A DNA stretch of 64,000 nt from Mucilaginibacter lacusdianchii (GTDB lineage Bacteria; Bacteroidota; Bacteroidia; Sphingobacteriales; Sphingobacteriaceae), in NCBI RefSeq assembly GCF_009770985.1, contig NZ_WSRW01000001.1, positions 620,001 to 684,000 on the forward strand, written 5' to 3'. The notes beneath the pieces were generated by a model. That model was not told the origin of the DNA and did not search any database. It worked only from the letters and a program-made list of their open reading frames with translations. A program made the position numbers and the translations under genes. Every line of letters starts with the position of its first letter. The stretch's first letter is position 1. Positions 25,283 through 34,137 of the stretch are shown here, one piece after another.

Positions 25283-26561
25283 ATCCACCTTTTGCTTCAC
25301 CCTTCCGTTGGGCACTATAAATGCCGGTATCGCCGCTGCAGTAATAGGCTATAAAGCATGCTACGGCAAATAATAAAGCATGCTCACTGCCAAACAATTC
25401 AATCCCCATCAGGGTACAAGCCAAAGGGGTATTGGTAGCGCCAGCAAATACAGCAATAAAGCCCAAAGCTGCAAAAAGGCTAACCGGCGCATTTAACAAG
25501 CCTGCTAATGTATTGCCCAACGTTGCACCTATATAAAACAACGGTGTAACTTCGCCTCCTTTAAAACCCGTTCCGAGGGTTATGCAGGTATAAATCAACT
25601 TCCAAAACCAGCTAAAAAAATGTGCGCCGCCTTGCTGAAAAGCCGATACAATGGTAACAGCGCCCGGATATTCGGGATCGACTCCTAGGCTCAAGTAATC
25701 TGGCTTGCCCAAAATAAAAGTGAGGGCAACAATAATACAACCGCCATATACTGGTATTAGCCAGGGCGTTTTAACAAAACGGTTAGCTAAATTTTTAACA
25801 CCATGTGCCGTAACGGCAAAAGCATAAGCGGCTATCCCAAAGCAAACCGACGCCAGTACAACTTTTAACAACAACCAAAAATCAACAGTCAGGTAATGTC
25901 CGTAAATGCTTTGCCCAACCGATATATTACCGATATGATAATGCGTATGCTGCACGCCCCAGGCGGCCACCGTAGCATCACCAATTAACCCACCAACCAG
26001 GCATGGCAGCAAAGCAGTATATTGTATACGGCCAATAACTAATACCTCCATAGCAAACACTGCCCCGGCCAGTGGTGTGCCAAATACCGCACCGAAACCG
26101 GCAGCTATACCGGCGGTTAAAACAACACGCTTGTCTTGCGGTTGCAACTTAAACCAGGTGCCCAGCATATTAGCTATGCTACCTCCTATCTGCACCGCCG
26201 TTCCCTCACGCCCGGCCGATCCGCCAAAAAGGTGAGTTATTACAGTAGTTATCAGAATTAACGGCGCCATACGACGGGGCACACCAGCCCCCGGTTCATA
26301 TATCTCGTCGATAATTAAGTTATTGCCACGCTCGGCCGATCGGCCATAAAGTTTATATAAAAAATGGATAACTACCCCGGCCAAAGGCAATAGGTACAAC
26401 AACCAAGTATGGGCAAACCTGTAATGGATAGCCCAGTTAAGCAGCCATAAAAATAAGGCCACCATACTGCCAATGGCTACAGCAACCGGAACAGTAATCA
26501 GTATCCAGCGGATAATGTAATGACCTACGATGTAAGATTTGGAAAAGTAATTTTTGAACAT
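25281..26561 (-). CDS. CLC-family anion transporter, probable fluoride exporter (CLC-F/EriC-F)
   Basis: A 426-residue CLC protein with about ten membrane segments. The helix-N-terminus motifs are present: 'GGSAGREGTAVQIGGS' (the gating-glutamate segment) and 'GFKGGEVTPLFYIGATLG'. The form GREGT instead of GKEGP, and an early 'GNNLIIDEIYEP' stretch, are features I associate with the fluoride/proton antiporter subgroup CLC-F rather than chloride channels. The fluoride riboswitch directly upstream (26596-26650) makes this assignment strong. It would expel fluoride from the cytoplasm using the proton gradient. Monocistronic, read towards the Usp gene. Confidence 0.9.
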   Translation of the reverse strand: MFKNYFSKSYIVGHYIIRWILITVPVAVAIGSMVALFLWLLNWAIHYRFAHTWLLYLLPLAGVVIHFLYKLYGRSAERGNNLIIDEIYEPGAGVPRRMAPLILITTVITHLFGGSAGREGTAVQIGGSIANMLGTWFKLQPQDKRVVLTAGIAAGFGAVFGTPLAGAVFAMEVLVIGRIQYTALLPCLVGGLIGDATVAAWGVQHTHYHIGNISVGQSIYGHYLTVDFWLLLKVVLASVCFGIAAYAFAVTAHGVKNLANRFVKTPWLIPVYGGCIIVALTFILGKPDYLSLGVDPEYPGAVTIVSAFQQGGAHFFSWFWKLIYTCITLGTGFKGGEVTPLFYIGATLGNTLAGLLNAPVSLFAALGFIAVFAGATNTPLACTLMGIELFGSEHALLFAVACFIAYYCSGDTGIYSAQRKGEAKGG

Positions 26562-26595
26562 GAGCCTGCAATTAAATAAATATCTACTTATTTTA

Positions 26596-26650
26596 AGCAG
26601 GCGCCATCAGCTTTTGCAAGCGGTTCAATTAGGTGGAGCACCATCACCTT
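26596..26650 (-). promoter_or_regulatory. Fluoride riboswitch (crcB motif) controlling the CLC-F gene
   Basis: Read on the minus strand the region shows all parts of the crcB/fluoride aptamer: stem AGGTG/CACCT (26649-26645 with 26635-26631) enclosing GATGGTGCTC, a linker AATTGAACC, a small GCTT/AAGC hairpin, and the near-invariant CTGATGGCGCC. The pseudoknot GGTGC (26642-26638) with GCGCC (26604-26600) can form. The 3' part GCCTGC (26602-26597) can instead pair with GCAGGC (26569-26564), which sits two bases before the ATG. This suggests translational control: fluoride holds the pseudoknot and frees the start region. Confidence 0.92.
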
Positions 26651-26665
26651 GTGTTTGAATGAAAG

Positions 26666-26673
26666 CAAATATG
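26666..26673 (-). promoter_or_regulatory. Probable -7 box of the riboswitch transcript (CATATTTG)
   Basis: One mismatch to TANNTTTG, 15 bases before the aptamer; TTG at 26696-26694 stands 20 bases upstream as a -33 element. Confidence 0.45.
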
Positions 26674-26848
26674 AAAAATATTTTGAACACCATCAATGTA
26701 AAATTGAATTTGTAATCGTATCAAATTACACTGACTTTATTATTCTGCAGCTTATTTATCAATAAACTACCAGGCTTTCATATCAATATTAGGCTACCAT
26801 TTCCCCTCAAAAATTCATACCTTGCCATTTTTCAAATTTCATCGAGCC

Positions 26849-27916
26849 ATGACTACAGAAACGCTTGACATCAAGATAACTAAAACTAACCATTCACGCT
26901 TGGCCGAAACCGATTTCGACAATCTGGTATTTGGCCACACTTTTGCCGACCATATGTTTGTGGCCGACTATGCCGATGGCGAATGGAAAAATTTCCAAAT
27001 TGTTCCCTATGGCGAAATTGGCCTGAGTCCGGCTATTTCGGCCTTACATTACGGACAAGCTTTTTTTGAAGGTTTGAAAGCCTATAAACACGAAGACGGC
27101 ACTGTTTCTGTATTCCGCCCGGATAAGAATGCGGCCCGCTTTAATAAATCAGCTCAGCGTTTGTGCATGCCCGATTTGCCTGAAGATATTTTTGTGCAGA
27201 GTATAGCAGCACTGGTTGATGTAGACCGCGATTGGGTGCCTACAGCCGAAAATCATTCGCTTTACATCCGTCCGTTTATGTTCGCTACCGACCCTTATTT
27301 GGGTGTAGTGCCATCTAAAACATATAAGTTTATGGTACTTACTGGTCCGGTAGGTCCATATTTTTCTAAGCCTTTGCGTGTTAAAATTGAAACCGAGTAT
27401 ACCCGCGCTGCCGAAGGCGGTTTTGGATATGCTAAAGCAGCCGGTAACTATGCCGGTGCTATGCTACCTACCCGCCGTGCGGTAGAACAAGGTTTTGACC
27501 AAATGATTTGGACCGATGCCAAAGAGCACCTATATGCCGAAGAGATGGGCGCTGCCAACGTAATGTTTGTACTGGATGGCACTTTGGTTACGCCATCTAC
27601 CCGCGACACTATTTTGGACGGTGTAACCCGCAATACTGTATTAGCTATTGCACGCGATTGGGGCATGCCGATTGAAGAGCGCCGTGTTTCGATTGCCGAG
27701 ATTATTGAAGGTGCTAAAAGTGGTAAATTAACCGATGCCTTTGGTGCAGGTACCGCTGCCACGATTGCACCGGTAGGCTCTATATTTTATGAAGGCGAAG
27801 AATATCACCTGAGTGACCCAGCCAGCCGTGAGTTTTCAACCAAATTGTTTAAAAAGTTGAACGATATCCGTTACGGCCGTGTAGCCGACGAACATGGATG
27901 GAATTACACCGTATAA
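26849..27916 (+). CDS. ilvE: Branched-chain amino acid aminotransferase
   Basis: PLP enzyme that moves amino groups between branched-chain amino acids and 2-oxoglutarate. I start at the ATG at 26849 (MTTETLDIK); a frame from 26822 would add nine residues. The 355 residues have the type II BCAT look: 'LHYGQAFFEGLKAYKHEDG', 'SLYIRPFMFATDPYLGV', 'AKAAGNYAGAMLPTRRA' with the PLP lysine in the A-K-A segment, 'WTDAKEHLYAEEMGAANVMFV', 'LDGVTRNTVLAIARDWG' and 'DAFGAGTAATIAPVGSI'. Fold-type IV. No other ilv or leu gene is nearby. Confidence 0.96.
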   Translation: MTTETLDIKITKTNHSRLAETDFDNLVFGHTFADHMFVADYADGEWKNFQIVPYGEIGLSPAISALHYGQAFFEGLKAYKHEDGTVSVFRPDKNAARFNKSAQRLCMPDLPEDIFVQSIAALVDVDRDWVPTAENHSLYIRPFMFATDPYLGVVPSKTYKFMVLTGPVGPYFSKPLRVKIETEYTRAAEGGFGYAKAAGNYAGAMLPTRRAVEQGFDQMIWTDAKEHLYAEEMGAANVMFVLDGTLVTPSTRDTILDGVTRNTVLAIARDWGMPIEERRVSIAEIIEGAKSGKLTDAFGAGTAATIAPVGSIFYEGEEYHLSDPASREFSTKLFKKLNDIRYGRVADEHGWNYTV

Positions 27917-27927
27917 TTGAATACTGA

Positions 27928-27972
27928 ATAAAAGCAAAAGCCTCAGAAGTTATCTGAGGCTTTTGCTTTTAT
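27928..27972. terminator. ilvE / SGNH bidirectional terminator
   Basis: Perfect 20-bp arms with a 5-base loop; GC core GCCTCAGA / TCTGAGGC with A- and T-rich flanks on either side. Serves ilvE (+) and the convergent hydrolase gene (-). Confidence 0.88.
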
Positions 27973-27987
27973 ATATAAATTGTCTTC

Positions 27988-28722
27988 CTATTTTAAACTC
28001 TTTGCTACCTCAACAATTAACTGCTGCACCCATTGCGCATACATTTTACCGGAAGGATGAAGCCCGTCTGCCGCAATCAGCGTACGATCTTGTGCTGCTA
28101 GCCGCGAGCCGGGGGTAATGTTGGTATAACTGATGCCAGCCTTTTCAGTTTCCTGCTTGTTGATAGCATTGTACTGGTCTATTTCGGCTGCAATCTTATT
28201 GCGGTCGCGACCACTGGCATACGGCGTAACGCCCCAATCGGGTATAGACACTACAAAAACATGCTTCTTGTTACCGTTGGCATAGCTAATAGCGGTATTA
28301 AGCAATTGCACAAATTCAGTACGATAAGTATTTATGTTGTAGCCGCGATACTGGTTGTTAACCCCAATCAGCAGCGTAACTATATCAAACTTTTGTGCTA
28401 AGTTTTGGACACTGATGGCGTTGATTAGTTCATCGGTTGTCCAGCCAGTGCGGGCAATGATAACTGGTGCAGCAGCTTTGTAATTAAGCTTGTTTAATTC
28501 GGCCGTAAGCTGATAAGGAAAAGACTCGGGTGCGGTAACCGTCTCGCCAATAGTATACGAGTCACCTAAAGCTAAATAAGTAACCGCTGTACCATTGCCG
28601 GTTGGCATGGGTACAGGTGCGGTATTAGTAGCAGGCTGTACGTAAGGAACATCATCCATATCTTTTGATTTGCAACCAAACAAGGCTGCCAATGTCCATA
28701 AAAATAAGCTTACTGTTTTCAT
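27988..28722 (-). CDS. SGNH/GDSL hydrolase lipoprotein
   Basis: A 244-residue lipoprotein (lipobox L-F-G-C, Cys about residue 17). The SGNH blocks are all seen: 'LALGDSYTIGE' (nucleophile Ser), a conserved Gly turn, 'LIGVNNQYRG' (Asn) and 'ADGLHPSGKMYAQW' (Asp and His). Such enzymes are esterases or lipases, possibly acting on acetylated sugars in the periplasm; the substrate is unknown. It overlaps lipB by 4 bases (ATGA) and is the last gene of the sfp-lipB operon. Confidence 0.9.
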   Translation of the reverse strand: MKTVSLFLWTLAALFGCKSKDMDDVPYVQPATNTAPVPMPTGNGTAVTYLALGDSYTIGETVTAPESFPYQLTAELNKLNYKAAAPVIIARTGWTTDELINAISVQNLAQKFDIVTLLIGVNNQYRGYNINTYRTEFVQLLNTAISYANGNKKHVFVVSIPDWGVTPYASGRDRNKIAAEIDQYNAINKQETEKAGISYTNITPGSRLAAQDRTLIAADGLHPSGKMYAQWVQQLIVEVAKSLK

Positions 28723-29450
28723 CCAATTATCTCCATACCAAACTGTACGGAAATATGGTGTTTCAGGATTTGCTTTACTTCATTTAAATCAACCTCACGA
28801 CCAAGTTCACGTTTGATAGAGGTTACATCTTTATCATCAATACCGCAAGGTACAATGTTGTTAAAATAATCAAGCTCGGAATTAACATTGAACGATAAGC
28901 CATGCATCGTCACCCAGCGGCTGCAACGTACGCCCATCGCACATATTTTGCGGGCCCGCTCATTATCCGCATCTATCCAAACACCAGTATAGCCCGGGTA
29001 TCGGCCGGCAGTGATACCGTACTCTGCCAGTGTGTTGATTACAGCTTCTTCCAGCGTACGCAAGTAAAGGTGTATATCGGTAAAAAAGTTATCTAAATCC
29101 AATATTGGGTAAGCCACCAACTGACCAGGACCATGATAAGTAATATCGCCGCCACGGTTAATAGGGTAATAAGTAGCATTCTTTTCTTTTAGGCCTGCTT
29201 CATCCAGCAACAAGTGCTCTGGCTTACCGCTTTTACCTAAAGTGTATACATGCGGGTGCTCGCAAAAAATTAAGTAATTAGGTGTCAGTACATTTTCCTC
29301 TTCCGTTTCGCCTGCTGGTACAGCCAGATGCCGGTTACGAAGCTCCGTTTTTAGTTTAACGGTTCCAGCAAAAAGCGCTTCCTGCTTGTCCCAAGCATCT
29401 TTATAATCAATCAAGCCCCAGTCCTGAAACGTAACTTGTTTATTTTTCAT
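28719..29450 (-). CDS. lipB: Octanoyl-[acyl-carrier-protein] transferase LipB
   Basis: Moves octanoate from acyl-carrier protein to lipoyl domains, the first step of lipoate synthesis. The family signature is plain: 'NRGGDITYHGPGQLVAYPILDL' (split around residue 100), 'KICAMGVRCSRWVTMHGLSFNV' with the catalytic Lys, and 'NIVPCGIDDKDVTSI' with the nucleophilic Cys. The 243 residues include an extra segment near residue 40-60. It lies 5 bases after the Sfp-type gene, so two enzymes for cofactor attachment to carrier proteins are co-transcribed. Confidence 0.96.
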   Translation of the reverse strand: MKNKQVTFQDWGLIDYKDAWDKQEALFAGTVKLKTELRNRHLAVPAGETEEENVLTPNYLIFCEHPHVYTLGKSGKPEHLLLDEAGLKEKNATYYPINRGGDITYHGPGQLVAYPILDLDNFFTDIHLYLRTLEEAVINTLAEYGITAGRYPGYTGVWIDADNERARKICAMGVRCSRWVTMHGLSFNVNSELDYFNNIVPCGIDDKDVTSIKRELGREVDLNEVKQILKHHISVQFGMEIIG

Positions 29451-29455
29451 ACCAT

Positions 29456-30094
29456 TTATCCCTTTACGTAACCAACCATATAATCTTCGTATTGCAAATA
29501 GTCTACCCGGTAATCCAGTGCAACATCGTCTTTACGCAAAGAAGCATCTAAATTACCTGATGTATTTACTTCAAAGGCCTTTAAATCGATGTTATCTAAA
29601 AAAGACACCTCTTTCCGGCCGTAGCACTTATATACCGCCTCTTTTGCACACCAGCATACATACAAATGCTCAATGGGCATTTGCGAGCTGATAAAAGCCA
29701 TTTCGGCAGGTTTCATAAACTTATGGGCAATACGCTCTACCTTCTGTTTAATTTGCTCAATATCTATTCCCACCGGGCGCGAGCGGCTAATCATCACGGC
29801 TGCATAATCAAACGAATGGCTAAGCGATATATGATAAGGCAGATTGGCCAGGTAAGGCTTACCATGCTCATCAATTTTGCAATCAATATACTCTTCGGTA
29901 TTTAGCATGGTGCGTAATAAAACGCGGGTACTTAACCAATGCAGGTTACGTTTACCGTTGGCCAGCTGCTCTACAAAAGCTTTTTCTTCATCATTCAACT
30001 GCAACTGATTGTACAGTGTAACGGCATCTTCCTCGATGCGCCAAAGGGCAAACTCGGTATCACTGTCAACCTGCTTTTGAAATGCTATGGCCAT
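29456..30094 (-). CDS. 4'-phosphopantetheinyl transferase (Sfp type)
   Basis: Attaches the phosphopantetheine arm of coenzyme A to carrier proteins. The 212 residues contain the conserved 'ISLSHSFDYAAVMIS', 'PVGIDIEQIKQKVERIA' (GxDxE, Mg binding) and 'WCAKEAVYKCYGRKEV' (WxxKEA) motifs of the Sfp/AcpT superfamily. With no polyketide or peptide synthetase gene in the window, its target is probably the fatty-acid acyl-carrier protein. Leads an operon with lipB. Confidence 0.93.
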   Translation of the reverse strand: MAIAFQKQVDSDTEFALWRIEEDAVTLYNQLQLNDEEKAFVEQLANGKRNLHWLSTRVLLRTMLNTEEYIDCKIDEHGKPYLANLPYHISLSHSFDYAAVMISRSRPVGIDIEQIKQKVERIAHKFMKPAEMAFISSQMPIEHLYVCWCAKEAVYKCYGRKEVSFLDNIDLKAFEVNTSGNLDASLRKDDVALDYRVDYLQYEDYMVGYVKG

Positions 30095-30174
30095 AAATAA
30101 TTTACAAATACGGAAAGCAAAATTAGTGTAAATAATCTTAATTTTATTCCATCTATCTCTCCCCTCAAGGCATT

Positions 30175-30711
30175 ATGATTTTATCGGACAAACGAATACT
30201 GGAAGAAATTGAAAAAGGCAATATCATCATTGAACCTTTTAACCGTGAATGCCTGGGTACCAACTCATACGACGTACATTTAGGCAAACATCTGGCCACC
30301 TACCGCAACCGTGTACTGGATGCTAAAGTGCATAACGAAATTGACTATTTTGAGATTCCGAAAGATGGTTTTGTACTGCAACCCGGCACTTTGTACCTGG
30401 GTGTAACCATGGAGTATACCGAAACTCACAAACACGTTCCTTTTCTGGAAGGCAAATCGAGCACCGGACGATTGGGCATAGATATACATGCCACCGCCGG
30501 TAAAGGCGATGTAGGCTTTTGCAACACCTGGACGTTAGAAATATCTGTTTCGCAACCTGTGCGCATATATGCCGGCATGCCAATTGGTCAGCTTATTTAC
30601 TTTGTGGTAGAAGGCGAAATTGAAACCATGTATAATACCAAAGGCAACGCCAAATATAACAATCCTACTACACGGCCGGTAGAAAGTATGATGTGGAAAA
30701 ATAAATTCTAA
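30175..30711 (+). CDS. dcd: dCTP deaminase
   Basis: Converts dCTP to dUTP for thymidylate synthesis. The 178 residues include 'NTSYDVHLG'-like 'CLGTNSYDVHLGKHL', 'FLEGKSSTGRLGIDIHAT' (nucleotide-binding Ser/Arg) and 'GFCNTWTLEIS' with the catalytic Glu, then 'GMPIGQLIYF'. A dUTPase-fold trimer. Length normal for Dcd. Divergent from the Sfp-type gene; followed by a weak hairpin (30734-30770). Confidence 0.95.
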   Translation: MILSDKRILEEIEKGNIIIEPFNRECLGTNSYDVHLGKHLATYRNRVLDAKVHNEIDYFEIPKDGFVLQPGTLYLGVTMEYTETHKHVPFLEGKSSTGRLGIDIHATAGKGDVGFCNTWTLEISVSQPVRIYAGMPIGQLIYFVVEGEIETMYNTKGNAKYNNPTTRPVESMMWKNKF

Positions 30712-30733
30712 TTTTACCGTTATCATCTATATG

Positions 30734-30770
30734 CCAACGGCTTATTAAAACTTATTCTGCTTGCCGTTGG
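30734..30770 (+). terminator. Possible dcd terminator
   Basis: CCAACGGC and GCCGTTGG form an 8-bp stem with a 21-base loop; no clear T-run follows, so only a weak candidate. Confidence 0.35.
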
Positions 30771-30798
30771 TATACCTAAATAAGTATACCTGATTCAA

Positions 30799-33528
30799 AT
30801 GAATTTCAGAAAAACGTTTTTTTACATTCTTACCATAGGGATGATAACCGGGTTAGTTGGCTTTATCCGGATTGATGACGACCCTATTCTTAACAAAATA
30901 ACCAGTCAGCTGGAAAAATGGATTAACGCCAATCCGCAAGAAAAAGTTTACCTGCAGTTTGACAAGCCATACTATGCCGTAGGCGATAATATTTGGTTTA
31001 AAGCCTATATAACCGTAGGTAGTGACCACCGGCTTTCGGCCATCAGCGGTGCCTTAAACGTAGAATTGATTGACGACCGCGATTCCATTAAGCAATACAT
31101 CAAGCTGCCTGTGATAAGCGGTACTGCCTGGGGCGATTTTGCTTTGAGTGATACCTTACAGGAAGGTACCTACCGCATACGCGCTTATACCAACTGGATG
31201 CGCAACGCCGGCGAAGATTACTTTTTTAACAAAACCATCAGTATTGGTAATGCCGCAACCAATACCGTATTTACCAAAACGAATTTTACTTATAGCACCC
31301 TCAACAATCAGCAAAAAGTAAGCACCATAATTAACTATACAGACTTATCAGGCAACCCTTATTCAGGCAAGCCCGTTAGTTACCGCGTACAGTTGAATGA
31401 CAAGCAAATTACGAGAGGCAAAGGCGTAACGGATAACCAAGGCAATTTAACTGTTGATTTTACTAACAGCAACCCTGCCCTGCTTACATCAGGCCGCATT
31501 ACTACCGAAATTCAGGTAGCCGATAAAAAAGTAGTAACGAAAACTGTTCCGGTAAAAGCTACCTCCAATCAGGTGAATGTGCAGTTCTTTCCGGAGAGCG
31601 GCTCTCTGGTGAATGGTGTACGTTCTAAAGTTGCTTTTAAAGCTCTAGGCGCTGATGGTTTAGGTACAGATATAAAGGGTGTAGTTACAGACAATGAAAA
31701 TCAACAGGTAGCTATTCTGACCACCCGCCATGCCGGGATGGGATATTTTGCATTGACACCGCAAGCCGGTAAAACTTACAAAGCGCAAATTACTTATAAA
31801 GATGGTTCGCAAAACACGGTGAACCTGCCCACAGCTTTAAATCAAGGCTACGTTTTAGCCGTAGGCATGCCCGATTCGGCCACCATTAGTTTGCGGGTAA
31901 CCGGCAGCAATGTTAACAATGACGCACCTGTGTATATAGTTGCCCAATCAGGCGGGAATATAACCTTTGTGGCTAAAAGCAAACCCGGCACCAATACGTT
32001 TGGTACACTCATTCCTAAAAGCCGTTTTCCGTCGGGCATTGTGCAGTTTACATTGTTCTCATCCACTGGCGAACCTTTGAATGAGCGCATTGTATTTGTA
32101 CAGCACGGCAATGATTTATTGAAGCTGAACGTTAAAGCAGGTTCAGCAACAAGCAATGTTCGCGGAAAAGTAAAAATCGATTTAAATGCTGTTAATAGCA
32201 GCAATAAGCCTGTGGTGGGCAGCTTTTCGGCAGCTGTGATTGATGAAAGTAAGGTAAAAACTGATGAGGCTACCGAAATTTCTATCCTATCCAGCCTGCT
32301 GCTTACCTCTGATCTACGCGGCTATATTGAACAGCCTAATTACTATTTTACTCAGGTAAACGAAAAAACACAGACTGATTTAGATGTTTTGATGCTGACA
32401 CAAGGCTATCGCCGCTTTGATTGGAAACCCATATTGGCCGGCACCTTTGCAGCACCAGTTTATCAGCCCGAAAAGGCGCTTCAAATAGCAGGCACCGTTA
32501 AAACATCTGGCGGCAAACCAGTACCCAATGCCAAAATAACGCTATTTACTACAGCAGGTGGTACTTTTATCATTGACACTGTTGCAGATACGCAAGGCAG
32601 GTTTGCGTTCAAAAATTTAGTATTTAAAGACAGTATTAAATTTGTACTACAAGCCCGCACCGCTAAAAATGGCAAGAATGTAGAAATTGCACTCGACAAT
32701 AACGTAGGCCAGGCGGCAGTTGTAAAAAACCGCAACATCACCGGCATAGAAATAAACACCGACAGCAAGCTGGCAACCTATTTGAAATACAGCAAGCAGC
32801 AGTATGATACCGAAACGCGTTATGGCTTAGGCAACCATACCGTTGTACTTAAAGAGGTAACCATTACTGAAAAACGAAAAACAGCACTCGAAAATTCATC
32901 CAACCTAAATGGTGCTGGTAATGCCGATCAGGTTATAATGGGTGATCTATTTACCAAAATGGGCTGTGTTACTATTGATCAATGTTTGCAAGGACGTTTG
33001 GTGGGTGTTATATTTAGAGGAGGTATACCCTACTCTACCCGCAATGCCGGTTCAAACACGCCTATGCAAATTATAGTTGACGGCATTTATGTAGATGCCA
33101 GCTATATACAATCTCTTAACCCGATTGATATTGCCAGTATTGAAGTATTACGCTCTATAGGAAACACTGCCATTTATGGATCAAGAGGTGGTGCCGGAGT
33201 TTTGCTTATCAACACCCGGCGTGGCAACGACTATACTAATAATGCCTCACAGATCTACTCCCCGGGTGTAATTACCTATACACCCAAAGGGTATTACAGA
33301 GCACGTGAATTTTATTCGCCGCAGTACGATGATCCAAAAACCAACCAGGCTGTGGCTGATGTTCGGACCACTATATTCTGGAAACCTAATATTGTTACTG
33401 ATGACAATGGCCATGCATCGTTCGAATACTTTAACGCCGGCTCGCCTGGCACTTACCGCGTGGTGATTGAAGGCATTGATGGTGAGGGTAATATCGGCCG
33501 TCAGGTGTATCGATATACGGTTAAGTAA
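30799..33528 (+). CDS. Macroglobulin (MG2)-like protein with TonB-plug domain, no barrel
   Basis: A 909-residue envelope protein. The N-terminus is a signal segment, then 'EKVYLQFDKPYYAVGDNIWFKAYI', typical of MG2 domains of alpha-2-macroglobulin-like proteins. Several beta domains follow, with a carboxypeptidase-regulatory-like fold about residue 555-620 ('IAGTVKTSGGKPVPNAKITLF' region). About residues 690-805 hold a TonB-receptor plug ('MQIIVDGIYVDASYIQSLNPIDIASIEVLR', then 'AIYGSRGGAGVLLINTRRG', each split by normal turns). There is no C-terminal beta-barrel; the end returns to a macroglobulin fold ('GHASFEYFNAGSPGTYRVVIEG'). Such hybrids are common and unexplained in Bacteroidota. Confidence 0.88.
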   Translation: MNFRKTFFYILTIGMITGLVGFIRIDDDPILNKITSQLEKWINANPQEKVYLQFDKPYYAVGDNIWFKAYITVGSDHRLSAISGALNVELIDDRDSIKQYIKLPVISGTAWGDFALSDTLQEGTYRIRAYTNWMRNAGEDYFFNKTISIGNAATNTVFTKTNFTYSTLNNQQKVSTIINYTDLSGNPYSGKPVSYRVQLNDKQITRGKGVTDNQGNLTVDFTNSNPALLTSGRITTEIQVADKKVVTKTVPVKATSNQVNVQFFPESGSLVNGVRSKVAFKALGADGLGTDIKGVVTDNENQQVAILTTRHAGMGYFALTPQAGKTYKAQITYKDGSQNTVNLPTALNQGYVLAVGMPDSATISLRVTGSNVNNDAPVYIVAQSGGNITFVAKSKPGTNTFGTLIPKSRFPSGIVQFTLFSSTGEPLNERIVFVQHGNDLLKLNVKAGSATSNVRGKVKIDLNAVNSSNKPVVGSFSAAVIDESKVKTDEATEISILSSLLLTSDLRGYIEQPNYYFTQVNEKTQTDLDVLMLTQGYRRFDWKPILAGTFAAPVYQPEKALQIAGTVKTSGGKPVPNAKITLFTTAGGTFIIDTVADTQGRFAFKNLVFKDSIKFVLQARTAKNGKNVEIALDNNVGQAAVVKNRNITGIEINTDSKLATYLKYSKQQYDTETRYGLGNHTVVLKEVTITEKRKTALENSSNLNGAGNADQVIMGDLFTKMGCVTIDQCLQGRLVGVIFRGGIPYSTRNAGSNTPMQIIVDGIYVDASYIQSLNPIDIASIEVLRSIGNTAIYGSRGGAGVLLINTRRGNDYTNNASQIYSPGVITYTPKGYYRAREFYSPQYDDPKTNQAVADVRTTIFWKPNIVTDDNGHASFEYFNAGSPGTYRVVIEGIDGEGNIGRQVYRYTVK

Positions 33529-33540
33529 TTTTTCCGGAAT

Positions 33541-33585
33541 TTTCTATCTGTCTTTATCAACACTGCAGACAGATAGAAAGCTTTT
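33541..33585 (+). terminator. Terminator after the MG2/plug gene
   Basis: 13-bp perfect stem TTTCTATCTGTCT / AGACAGATAGAAA, loop 13 bases, followed by GCTTTT. Confidence 0.6.
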
Positions 33586-33711
33586 AAGATTAATTGAATA
33601 TTATACTAAGTATTCACTTTTCTTACCCGTTATATAAAAAAGATAATTTCAACTTATGCCAAGGGGGCTACACGTTTAGCGTTTTAATAATGATTTATTG
33701 CAGCTTTTAGG

Positions 33712-33719
33712 TAACTTTG
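33712..33719 (+). promoter_or_regulatory. clpS promoter -7 box (TAACTTTG)
   Basis: Matches TANNTTTG; seven bases before the clpS ATG. Confidence 0.55.
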
Positions 33720-33726
33720 CTGTGAT

Positions 33727-34008
33727 ATGCCAACAGAAATACAGGAAGAAACACTTACACTTGAAGAGATACTGGCGAGCTTAAAAGAAATGCACCGCTT
33801 GATTTTGTGGAACGATGATGTAAATTCCTTCGATCACGTTATTTATTGCATGATGAAGTACCTGGATTATTCCGAATCTCAAGCCGAAAAAATTGCCTGG
33901 AAAGTACACAATGAAGGTAAATGTGCTGTTCTGGAAGGCTCATTTACTGAAATGGAGGTTTACCGCAAGATATTACAGCAAGAAGGCTTAACCGTTTCAG
34001 TTGATTAA
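33727..34008 (+). CDS. clpS: ATP-dependent Clp protease adaptor ClpS
   Basis: Hands N-degron substrates to the ClpAP/ClpCP protease. The 93 residues contain 'LILWNDDVNSFDHVIYCM' (the NDD that reads the N-terminal residue) and 'KVHNEGKCAVLEG' with the conserved His, followed by 'YRKILQQEGLTVSV'. The length and pattern are normal. Preceded by its own -7 box. Confidence 0.93.
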   Translation: MPTEIQEETLTLEEILASLKEMHRLILWNDDVNSFDHVIYCMMKYLDYSESQAEKIAWKVHNEGKCAVLEGSFTEMEVYRKILQQEGLTVSVD

Positions 34009-34137
34009 GCTGCTATTTCTGAAATAATCAAATTATGTTTTGGTGTTTTTCAGCGTTGCAAAACAATGCTGGCGGTGCAAGTAAAATTACCCTGTATGTT
34101 CTTTTCTAACTGACAACACGCAACCAACAATTCCAAT

